Shown here: in pieces, positions 51,923 through 59,070 of the stretch
Numbering within the stretch: position 1 is the first letter of the stretch
Layout: each line of letters starts with the position of its first letter
NCBI RefSeq assembly: GCF_003722355.1
Contig: NZ_QWDD01000001.1
Location: 2,781,001 to 2,845,000 of the forward strand
DNA length: 64,000 nucleotides
From: Methylocystis hirsuta
Lineage (GTDB): Bacteria > Pseudomonadota > Alphaproteobacteria > Rhizobiales > Beijerinckiaceae
Direction of reading: 5' to 3'
Notes under the pieces: model-generated
Told to the model about the DNA's origin: nothing
The model's input: only the letters and a program-made list of their open reading frames with translations
Databases searched by the model: none
Made by a program: the position numbers and the translations under genes

Positions 51923-51939
51923 CAAGCATTGGCTGTGGG

Positions 51940-52158
51940 TTACGCGGGCGCTGCGGCGGAGGCTGTTAGGCCGACCGCTTCGGCGTATTTGAGGTAGGTC
52001 TCGACGGAGGCCACCACGACGCGAGCTTCGATCGTGATCAGCTCAATTCCCACAAGCGAAACCTTGACCCACGCATCGATGACGATGCCTTTGTCGAGGA
52101 TCCGATCGACGACTTCGGCGAGGCTCGACGAGTCAGTGGACTTTTGTACGCGTGCCAT
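51940..52158 (-). CDS. gvpA: Gas vesicle major structural protein GvpA
   Basis: This encodes 72 residues. [20 protein letters not shown], then [20 protein letters not shown] and [14 protein letters not shown] follow the near-invariant GvpA sequence that forms the ribs of the vesicle wall. It is first in the operon, has a strong ribosome site (AAGGAG, seven bases) and lies downstream of a sigma-54 promoter. The longer frame to 52281 is not needed. Confidence 0.96.
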   Translation of the reverse strand: MARVQKSTDSSSLAEVVDRILDKGIVIDAWVKVSLVGIELITIEARVVVASVETYLKYAEAVGLTASAAAPA

Positions 52159-52239
52159 GAAGTATCTCCTTAATGACGTCTTTGAGCTCTTCGAGAACTT
52201 GCCGGAATGAATCGATACTCTTCCGGCCGCTATGTGCGG

Positions 52240-52255
52240 AGCAAACGCAATGCCA
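52240..52255 (-). promoter_or_regulatory. Sigma-54 (-24/-12) promoter of gvpA
   Basis: On the minus strand TGGCAT-TGCGT-TTGCT has GG and GC separated by exactly ten bases, matching the consensus TGGCAC-N5-TTGCA at 13 of the key positions or nearly so. Transcription would begin about 70 bases before the gvpA ATG. An NtrC-type activator with GAFTGA is encoded four kilobases upstream. Confidence 0.8.
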
Positions 52256-52370
52256 TTCGGACGCACTTCCGTAAGAAACAAAGTAGATGTGCGAAATCAG
52301 ATGCTTGAGAATTCGACGCCAATGCCGGCTCGCGGCGGCATGTGCGGAATGCGGGCGAGCGCGCCCGGTA

Positions 52371-52778
52371 TCAGGGGCGATGTTTCCCGTTGCTCGTTCC
52401 CGTGACCGCCGCCACGATCGCGTCGATCTGAAACGGCTTGGCGAGGAAACCGTCGATCGCAGACGCCTGCACAGCTTCCAATATGCGTATGTCGTCTTCG
52501 AAATAATAACCGGAGATCATGATTATTCGCATTGCCGGCCGTAAACTATGCAGTTCCTCGATTAGACGCAGGCCATCCATATCCGGCAGCCGGGCGTCGA
52601 CAAAGGCGATCGGAAAGGCATGGAGTGCAACCGACGCGATAGCCTCTTGCGCCGAGCAGACGGTTGTCACAGCGCAACCCAAACCGGTTAGCGCGACCTC
52701 GAGAATCCAGCACATGTCTTGGTCGTCATCGACGACAAGGACCTTTTCAGGCACGGTTGGAGTCACGAACGCCGTCAA
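52371..52778 (-). CDS. CheY-like response regulator receiver protein
   Basis: This encodes 135 residues. A single receiver domain shows VLVVDDDQDMCWILE, the phospho-acceptor Asp61 in IAFVDARLPDMDG, MISGYY and the lysine in GFLAKPFQ. No output domain is present. It follows the histidine kinase by seven bases and lies next to the gvpA promoter. It may act as a phosphate sink or relay for the kinase and the NtrC-type activator. Confidence 0.9.
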   Translation of the reverse strand: MTAFVTPTVPEKVLVVDDDQDMCWILEVALTGLGCAVTTVCSAQEAIASVALHAFPIAFVDARLPDMDGLRLIEELHSLRPAMRIIMISGYYFEDDIRILEAVQASAIDGFLAKPFQIDAIVAAVTGTSNGKHRP

Positions 52779-52785
52779 ATCAGGA

Positions 52786-54264
52786 TCACTCCTCGGCGTG
52801 CATATCCCGGTCGCGCGCGACCGGGATATGCACGATGAATGTTGTGCCCTCGTGCGGCGAGCTGCGGACGGTCACGCTGCCACCGTGCTGGCGCACGATC
52901 GAATGAGACACCGAAAGGCCGAGCCCGGATCGGCGGCTGTCAGACCGCGTCGTGAAGAAAGGATCGAAAATTTTCGAAACATGAGCCTCTGGTATCCCCG
53001 GGCCCGTATCACTGATTTCGATGATGATCTCGGCCCCTTCGCGCCGAACGGCGATGGTCAACCTGCCGCCGCTGGGCATCGCTTGGAAGGCGTTCAGAAC
53101 GAAATTGATAATGACGAGTTCAAGAAGGTTCTGCACGCCCTCGGCATAAAGAGAGTCCGCTATGAACGGCAGCTTCCACTCGATTGCGGTTCCCGCCGCG
53201 GCCTCGCCAGAAGCGAACATCAACGCGTTCTTTAGCATATCGAGCACATTGACCTTGGTTGTCTCGCTGATCGGCCCCGGCCGCGCGAAACGCAAGAGGC
53301 TTTCAACGACGAGAGACGCCCGATCGATGCCGCCGATAACCTTGTCGATGCACTCTCCGAGTAGAATCGGCGTGGCGATTCTGCCCTTCATGAGCTGCGC
53401 AGCGGCGGAGCTGACTCCTAATGGATTTCGGATCTCGTGGGCGATGCCGCCGATGACCATGCCAAGCGCGGCAAGCTTCTCGCCTTGGTGAATCTGCGCT
53501 TCCATGGCGCGCTGCTCGACGAGATTGCGTCCGACGACCACGACCCCCGTAACCTTGCCGGTGTCATCGGTCATCCGCGACAGCCGCCAGGACACCGGTA
53601 TGCTTTCTCCATTGCGGCATCGCATCGGCCATTCGACCGAACGACGATCGTCGATCTCGGCAATTCCACGGTAGCAAGCTTCAACATCTTGATTTTGAGG
53701 CTCTTCTATATGGTCCGCGAGCTTGGAGTTGCGAACTTCGACATGCGTGTAGCCGGTGGATTTCTCCGCCGCAGTATTCCAAGTCATGATCGCCCCTTGC
53801 GGGTCCGTGGAGACGATGAGGTCCCCTGCGCTTTCCACGACGCTGGCAAGATGCAGCTGCATCCGCCGCACTTCCTCTCCGAGTTGCAGCAGGTCCGTCA
53901 CGTCGTCCATTACTAAGATAGCGCCGCGCCGACCTCTCTGTAGCTGCAGCGGACAGATGCTATAGGAATATGTTCGGAGCGATACGCCCGGCGCTCGATA
54001 GGTCATGCGCTGGCGATGCAATGTCCTGCCGGTGGCGATAACGTCTCGGATCTGGTGATCCAGGGCCGTGTCTTGGAACGCGGCCGGAAAAATCTCGTGC
54101 AAGCGGCGGCCGAGCGTCAAGCTCAAGACGCCTCGAGATTTTTCCAGGAAATTGTTATTGACGGACAAGACGGCGAGGCGTTCGTCGAGGATCAGAATCG
54201 ACGAGGGAATCGTCGCCATCACGGCGTGAAAGAAGCTTTCGTAATCGAGCGTGGCGAGGAACAT
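52786..54264 (-). CDS. PAS-domain sensor histidine kinase (NtrB-like)
   Basis: This encodes 492 residues from the ATG at 54264. Two PAS domains (about 10-115 and 135-245) precede the dimerisation helix with His276 in GGIAHEIRNPLGVSSAAAQL, then the ATPase domain with NFVLNAFQAMPSGG, ISDTGPGIPEAH and GLGLSVSHSIVRQHGG. No membrane helix is seen, so it is cytosolic. It probably phosphorylates the NtrC-type activator encoded upstream. Its last 15 codons contain a perfect 36-bp palindrome. Confidence 0.92.
   Translation of the reverse strand: MFLATLDYESFFHAVMATIPSSILILDERLAVLSVNNNFLEKSRGVLSLTLGRRLHEIFPAAFQDTALDHQIRDVIATGRTLHRQRMTYRAPGVSLRTYSYSICPLQLQRGRRGAILVMDDVTDLLQLGEEVRRMQLHLASVVESAGDLIVSTDPQGAIMTWNTAAEKSTGYTHVEVRNSKLADHIEEPQNQDVEACYRGIAEIDDRRSVEWPMRCRNGESIPVSWRLSRMTDDTGKVTGVVVVGRNLVEQRAMEAQIHQGEKLAALGMVIGGIAHEIRNPLGVSSAAAQLMKGRIATPILLGECIDKVIGGIDRASLVVESLLRFARPGPISETTKVNVLDMLKNALMFASGEAAAGTAIEWKLPFIADSLYAEGVQNLLELVIINFVLNAFQAMPSGGRLTIAVRREGAEIIIEISDTGPGIPEAHVSKIFDPFFTTRSDSRRSGLGLSVSHSIVRQHGGSVTVRSSPHEGTTFIVHIPVARDRDMHAEE
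52798..52833. repeat. Perfect 36-bp palindrome at the end of the histidine kinase gene
   Basis: GTGCATATCCCGGTCGCG is followed directly by its own reverse complement, with no spacer and no mismatch. Both strands therefore encode VHIPVARDRDMH in this stretch. It lies within the last codons of the kinase gene, just upstream of the receiver gene. Confidence 0.9.
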
Positions 54265-54287
54265 ATTACGTCTCGAATCATGGTCAT

Positions 54288-55133
54288 TTATTGGGGTGAT
54301 TTGAGATCTGGTCGAAAACTGAACGGTGGCCAAGGGCCAGACAATGTGATCGCGATATCTCGGCGCGCAGCGTCCGCGGCAATTTCCTCTATGCGCGTCC
54401 GCATCGCGGCGACATTTGATAGCGGCACAAGAAGGGCGTAACGGGCGATAGGCCGGCTCCCTTCGGAGTCGGGCAGGCGACGGACGTCTTGGAGGCGAAT
54501 GCCTGCCGTCAACGGCCGCAGCTCCACGACGAAGTCGCGTACGAAGGCGGCGGCTTCGGCGCAGCCGAAATCGACCAGCGCGGCGCGATCCCGGCAGAGA
54601 CGCATATAGCGGGCGCCCTTCGGCAGCTCCCGCCAGTCCGGCCATGCGCTACAAGCCAATTTGTCCAAGATATCTGGGCGGTCAAACTGGGCGACCGCCC
54701 GCAATTCCCACTCCTCCTTGTCCGCGACGGCCTCGAAGAAATCAGCGATCGTCGCTTCGTGAGCACGCATGAACGTCGTCAGACTGGCGATGTTCGAATA
54801 GAGGGTCCCGAAGGGGACGGGGAAGACCGGCGATCGTCGCATCGCCCAATCCATGATCTCGGCATGGCGACGAACGCGAGGCGCGAGCCAGTCGACATCG
54901 GCCAATCGACGTTCGGCGTCAGCGCCGCAATAATCCGCCGTCGGCGCAACGCCAATCAAGGCCACGACTGCTCCTACACGGTGCAGCAAGAGCCGCCGCT
55001 CCGGCGGTTCATCGGGCGGCTCGAGAGAATCGGCGCACTCGATGAAGGCGAACAGGCAGATCACTTCTTCGGCAGCCGCCGAGGGCAAATCGGCGTCGCT
55101 GCCAGCGAGCGGGAACGATTCAACTTCGGCCAT
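54288..55133 (-). CDS. Second GvpF/GvpL-family protein
   Basis: This encodes 281 residues. VFPVPFGTLYSNIASLTTFM, FFEAVADKEEWELRAVAQ, and at the end IAITLSGPWPPFSFRP are GvpF/L blocks; GPWPP.. is the family C-terminal signature. It is more divergent than the copy at 48384. It lies between the sigma-54 activator (14-base overlap) and the histidine kinase (23-base gap), so it is expressed with the regulators, not the structural operon. Confidence 0.85.
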   Translation of the reverse strand: MAEVESFPLAGSDADLPSAAAEEVICLFAFIECADSLEPPDEPPERRLLLHRVGAVVALIGVAPTADYCGADAERRLADVDWLAPRVRRHAEIMDWAMRRSPVFPVPFGTLYSNIASLTTFMRAHEATIADFFEAVADKEEWELRAVAQFDRPDILDKLACSAWPDWRELPKGARYMRLCRDRAALVDFGCAEAAAFVRDFVVELRPLTAGIRLQDVRRLPDSEGSRPIARYALLVPLSNVAAMRTRIEEIAADAARRDIAITLSGPWPPFSFRPDLKSPQ

Positions 55134-56532
55134 CGGGGACTGCTCCCTCGCGTCCCTCAAACAACTTTAGCTTCATGCGATAGGTCTTGTAGTCTATGCC
55201 GAGGAGACGGGCCGCCTTGGCTTTGTTGCCTTTTGCTTGCTCGAGCGCGCCAACGATGGCGTCGCGCTCGAACGCGCGAACATGGCGCTGAACGCGATGA
55301 CGTAACGATGTAGAACCGTCCGGCGTCTCTCGAGCAGGAACGACAGGCGCGACACCGTGGCCGAGACTGTCCGCCAACTGTGAAGGGCCGAGTATGTCTG
55401 ACACGGTAAGGGCGGCCCGCCGCATGACGTTGCGCAACTCTCGCACATTGCCCGGCCAATGATAGGCTCGAAGCAGATCCAGGGCCGACGACGTGACTTC
55501 AACCGGCGGCCGCCCCAAGGACTCGCGCGCTTGCGTCAGAAAGCGCTGCGTGAGGAATCCGATGTCCTCCTGACGCGAGCGCAAGGGCGGAACGGTGATG
55601 ACATATTCGGCCAATCGAAAGAAGAGATCTTCGCGAAAGGCTCCTGTCTTGGCGTGTTCCTTGAGGTCGTCGTTGCTGGCCGCGATGACGCGCACGTCCA
55701 GGTCGATCAGCTCGCCTCCGCCTACTCTGCGAATTTTGCGCTCCTCGAGGGTTCGCAGCAACGCTTTCTGCCCCGTCGACGCGAGATTTCCAATTTCGTC
55801 TAGGAAGACAGTTCCGCCGTTGGCGGCCGCTTCGAACCAACCGCGGCGCCGGTCGCCGGCGCCGGTGAACGCTCCTTTCTCGTGGCCAAAAAATTCGCTG
55901 TCGGTCAAGCCCTCGGAGATGGCGCCGCAATCGACCACCACGAATGGGTGGGTTGCGCGGCGGCCGTACCGATGCAGGCTGCAGGCGACGAGCTCCTTGC
56001 CGGTGCCGGTCTCCCCTTGGATGACGACGGAATAATCGGTCGAGATGACGGCCTCGATCTGCGCGGCCAACTTCTGGATGGCAGGACCTTGCCCCATCGT
56101 CGCGGCGACGGCGGCGCGGACGCCAGTGGCCACGGAATGAGCGGCGTTTCTGCGCGCGACCGCCCGCTGCACAGCGTCCAGCAGATGCTCGTTGCGGAAC
56201 GGCTTGGTGAGGTAATCAAATGCGCCATCGCGCACCGCGCTCACCGCTCCGGAGATCGTGCCGTGGGCAGTGATGATAATGACCGGTAGAGTGGGGTCGA
56301 GTCGGCGCAGCCGTCGCAAGACCTCTTCGCCGCCGAGGCCGGGCATCCGCATGTCGAGCAGAACCGTATCCGGCGTTCGGCGACTGGCAATCTCGAGGCC
56401 GACTCCACCGGCTTCCGCTTCCGCCACGCTGAACCCGGCGTCCGCCAAGATATTTCGCATGGCCCAGCGCATATCCGAGTCATCGTCGATCAGCAGAATC
56501 ATAGCGTGCTGCGTGTCAATTTTGAAAACCAT
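55120..56532 (-). CDS. NtrC-family sigma-54-dependent response regulator
   Basis: This encodes 470 residues. The receiver has acceptor Asp60 in VLLDMRMPG and Lys110 in DYLTKPF. The AAA domain has Walker A GETGTGKE at 173-180, the sigma-54 contact loop GAFTGA at 220-225, GGTVFLDEIG and HWPGNVRELRNV. A Fis-type helix-turn-helix is at the end, NKAKAARLLGIDYKTYRMKL. With the kinase it probably activates the gvpA -24/-12 promoter. It is the first gene of the regulatory operon. Confidence 0.95.
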   Translation of the reverse strand: MVFKIDTQHAMILLIDDDSDMRWAMRNILADAGFSVAEAEAGGVGLEIASRRTPDTVLLDMRMPGLGGEEVLRRLRRLDPTLPVIIITAHGTISGAVSAVRDGAFDYLTKPFRNEHLLDAVQRAVARRNAAHSVATGVRAAVAATMGQGPAIQKLAAQIEAVISTDYSVVIQGETGTGKELVACSLHRYGRRATHPFVVVDCGAISEGLTDSEFFGHEKGAFTGAGDRRRGWFEAAANGGTVFLDEIGNLASTGQKALLRTLEERKIRRVGGGELIDLDVRVIAASNDDLKEHAKTGAFREDLFFRLAEYVITVPPLRSRQEDIGFLTQRFLTQARESLGRPPVEVTSSALDLLRAYHWPGNVRELRNVMRRAALTVSDILGPSQLADSLGHGVAPVVPARETPDGSTSLRHRVQRHVRAFERDAIVGALEQAKGNKAKAARLLGIDYKTYRMKLKLFEGREGAVPDGRS

Positions 56533-56840
56533 GGGCGCATCTACCCCAAAGACGTCGAGGCACGACTACACTTAGGAGGCCCCAATGCCCGGACAAGCCA
56601 ATTTTACTTTATATATTCTATACCTATCGGCACGGGCGTACGGCTTAAGCATAAGCATAAGCATAAGCCCATAAGGCATTTTGCCGCAAGGGAAATAATG
56701 CAAACAGTCGTTAGCATTGCAACGAAATATTCGGAAAGGCGCTTGAGGCGCCCCCGCGAAAGTGGTCCGTGATTGATGTTAGTTATCTGTAAGCGCCTTT
56801 CCGATCACCTATGCGGCGAGGCTTGGCGCGGCGACGAAGC
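56533..56840. other. AT-rich region upstream of the regulator operon
   Basis: About 300 bases without a gene. The stretch 56600-56720 is unusually AT-rich for this genome and holds the likely promoter of the sigma-54 activator plus a hexanucleotide repeat. It also marks the edge of the gas-vesicle island. Confidence 0.5.
56646..56668. repeat. Hexanucleotide tandem repeat (TAAGCA, nearly four copies)
   Basis: TAAGCA is repeated three times perfectly and then as TAAGC. It lies about 115 bases upstream of the sigma-54 activator start, in its presumed promoter region. Confidence 0.7.
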
Positions 56841-57040
56841 TCATGAGTGCCTCCGCAACATTTTCCAGTCTTTGTGACCTGTAACCAAGGCGACCTGCTC
56901 TACAGTAAACCCTGCCTCAAGGAGACGGCTCCTACCCTCATGTCGCAAATCATGGAAATGCAAATCCTCTATCTGTAATTCACGGCATTGCCTTCGAAGG
57001 GCGGCTCCAACCGACTTTCCATTATAAGGAAAATTCGCCC
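56841..57040 (-). pseudogene. Tyrosine recombinase (integrase) C-terminal fragment
   Basis: The readable part has PYNGKSVGAALRRQCREL, DLHFHDLRHEGRSRLLEAGF and QVALVTGHKDWKMLRR. HDLRHEG and VTGH are the Arg and His box of tyrosine recombinases. The nucleophile normally found in KMLRRYT is a histidine here and the frame stops two codons later, so it is catalytically dead. The N-terminal two thirds are absent. It lies directly before dusA, a common integration gene. Confidence 0.8.
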
Positions 57041-57214
57041 CCTGCTCTTTCCGAAAAGCGTTCGCTGCTCCTCGACAATCGCACAGGAATCGCAACCGCC
57101 ATTTCGTGTGCGCTCTGTGTGCACTGAGAAGTCGAAAAGTCGCGAAAACTGTCGTATCGAGGCGTAGAACGGAGTGTGCACGACGCGACCTGTGCCGTTG
57201 AGAACAAACAGATA

Positions 57215-58240
57215 ATGCTTACAACTCAAGAGATTAGATTCTCCGTGGCGCCGATGATGGACTGGACGGATCGGCACTGCCGATACTTCCATCGTCTCTT
57301 GTCGCGCCGCGCGCGCCTGTACACGGAAATGCTCACGACGGGCGCGGTGATCCATGGCGATCGGGCGCGGCTGATGGCGTTCGATCCGTTTGAACAGCCC
57401 GTCGCCATGCAGCTCGGCGGCGCCGAGCCGGCGGCGCTGGCGAAGTCGGCGGTTCTCGTCGAAAAATTCGGCTACGCGGAGGTCAATCTCAACGTCGGTT
57501 GCCCGTCGGATCGCGTGCAGAACGGCGCGTTCGGCGCCTGTCTCATGCGCGAGCCTGCGCTCGTCGGCGACTGCATCAAGGCGATGAAGGACGCCGTCTC
57601 AATTCCTGTTACGGTGAAATGCCGCATCGGCGTTGACGATCAGGAGGAACATGCGCTGTTCGCGCTTGCCGAAGCCTGCGTCGAAAGCGGCGCCGACGCG
57701 CTGTTCGTGCATGCCCGAAAGGCTTGGCTTAAGGGCCTCTCGCCAAAGGAAAACAGGGACGTTCCGCCGCTGGACTATCCGCTGGTGCACCGTCTCAAGC
57801 GCGCCTTGCCGGACGTTCCCATCGCCATCAATGGCGGCCTGACGCGGATGGCTGAGATGCAGGAGCAGCTGCGATTCGTCGACGGCGTGATGATCGGGCG
57901 CGCGGCCTATCACGATCCCGCGTTGCTCCTTGATGTCGACCCACAATTGTTTGGACAGCCCTCTCCGGCAGCCGACCTCTTCGACGCCGTCGACGCCTTT
58001 CTTCCCTATGTTGAGCGGCAGTTGGCGCGAGGCGAACGGCTTGCCGCCATGACGCGCCATCTTCTCGGGCTTTTTGTTGGAATGCCGGGCGCGCGGTCGT
58101 TCCGTCGACGGCTGGCGCTCGAGGCCGTTGCGCCTGGCGCCGGAGTCGAAACGCTGCTTGAGGCCGTCGGCGAAGTGCGCGCCGCTCGGGCGCGCTTTGC
58201 CGAAGCGGCGAAACTCGCGGAACCGGCCGAAACAAATTGA
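57215..58240 (+). CDS. dusA: tRNA-dihydrouridine synthase A
   Basis: This encodes 341 residues. FSVAPMMDWTDRHCRYFHRL, MQLGGAEPAALA, LNVGCPSDRVQNGAFGACLM, the catalytic Cys region and VTVKCRIGVDD, then INGGL and DGVMIGRAAY are DusA hallmarks. It reduces uridine 20 of tRNAs with FMN. The first ten codons (LTTQEIRFS) are AT-rich compared with the rest, as expected if an inserted island supplied a new 5' end. ATG at 57215 fits the family. Confidence 0.94.
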   Translation: MLTTQEIRFSVAPMMDWTDRHCRYFHRLLSRRARLYTEMLTTGAVIHGDRARLMAFDPFEQPVAMQLGGAEPAALAKSAVLVEKFGYAEVNLNVGCPSDRVQNGAFGACLMREPALVGDCIKAMKDAVSIPVTVKCRIGVDDQEEHALFALAEACVESGADALFVHARKAWLKGLSPKENRDVPPLDYPLVHRLKRALPDVPIAINGGLTRMAEMQEQLRFVDGVMIGRAAYHDPALLLDVDPQLFGQPSPAADLFDAVDAFLPYVERQLARGERLAAMTRHLLGLFVGMPGARSFRRRLALEAVAPGAGVETLLEAVGEVRAARARFAEAAKLAEPAETN

Positions 58241-58244
58241 CGGA

Positions 58245-59021
58245 TCACGCGGCGGATAGCGCCGCCAGAATGGCGATCTCGGCGAGCTGCTGCGCCGCCC
58301 CGAGCACGTCGCCCGTGTAGCCGCCAATCTGCTTTTTTGAGAGATTGGCGATGAGAGCGGCGACGGCGAAGGCGGCGACGATCGCGACCGCGATCTGGCT
58401 GGGGCCGGCGCCGGCAAGCCAGGGCGCAAGGCCAATGCCGGCGGCGGCGAACCAGGCGCGCGCCCAGACCTCGAGCGAGGGCGCAGAGACGGTCGCGCCC
58501 AGACCATCGGCGCGCGCTGGCGGAAGCCACATCATCGGCGCCAGTCCGGCGACGCGCGACATGGCGCCGGCGAAGACGAGCGCGAGCGCTGCGAGCGCGA
58601 CGCTTCGCTCAAAGAGCGACGCGAGCGCCGCGACGCGCAGCAGGATCGAGAAACACAGCGCCAGCACGCCATAGGTCCCAACGCGGCTGTCGCGCATAAT
58701 GGCGAGCTTCGACTCTCGCGTCGCGCCGCCGCCGAACCCGTCGGCGACGTCGGCGAGTCCGTCCTCATGCAGCCCGCCGGTCGCGAGCACGAGGACCGCG
58801 ACAGCGACGAGCGCGCAGACGAGCGCAGGAAAATGGCAGATGCGCGCGACGAGCAAAGCAGCGGCGCCTGTGGCGCCGATCACGGCCCCGGCGATCGGCA
58901 GCGCCGGCGCCATGCGCGCGAAATCAAGCCGCGCCTGTGCGCCGTCGCCGATCGGAAAACGCGAATAGAACCGCAAAAAGGTCAGGACGTCGGCGAGAAC
59001 TCCGCGCGGCATCGGTTCCAT
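58245..59021 (-). CDS. cobS: Adenosylcobinamide-GDP ribazoletransferase
   Basis: This encodes 258 residues with about seven membrane helices. LTFLRFYSRFPIGD, TGGLHEDGLADVADGFGGG, REKLAIMRDSRVGTYG-like and GYTGDVLGAAQQLAEI are conserved CobS blocks. It joins adenosylcobinamide-GDP and alpha-ribazole to form cobalamin. It is convergent with dusA, four bases apart. No other cob gene is nearby. Confidence 0.94.
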   Translation of the reverse strand: MEPMPRGVLADVLTFLRFYSRFPIGDGAQARLDFARMAPALPIAGAVIGATGAAALLVARICHFPALVCALVAVAVLVLATGGLHEDGLADVADGFGGGATRESKLAIMRDSRVGTYGVLALCFSILLRVAALASLFERSVALAALALVFAGAMSRVAGLAPMMWLPPARADGLGATVSAPSLEVWARAWFAAAGIGLAPWLAGAGPSQIAVAIVAAFAVAALIANLSKKQIGGYTGDVLGAAQQLAEIAILAALSAA

Positions 59022-59070
59022 TTTTGGCGCCTCGTCCGATTTGTCGAGAAACCGATCGCCTCCAACGGCT

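Noticed and set aside
56969..57355. 128-codon minus-strand frame overlapping the dusA start
   Set aside because: It is a frameshifted shadow of the integrase fragment and the dusA 5' end with no ribosome site.
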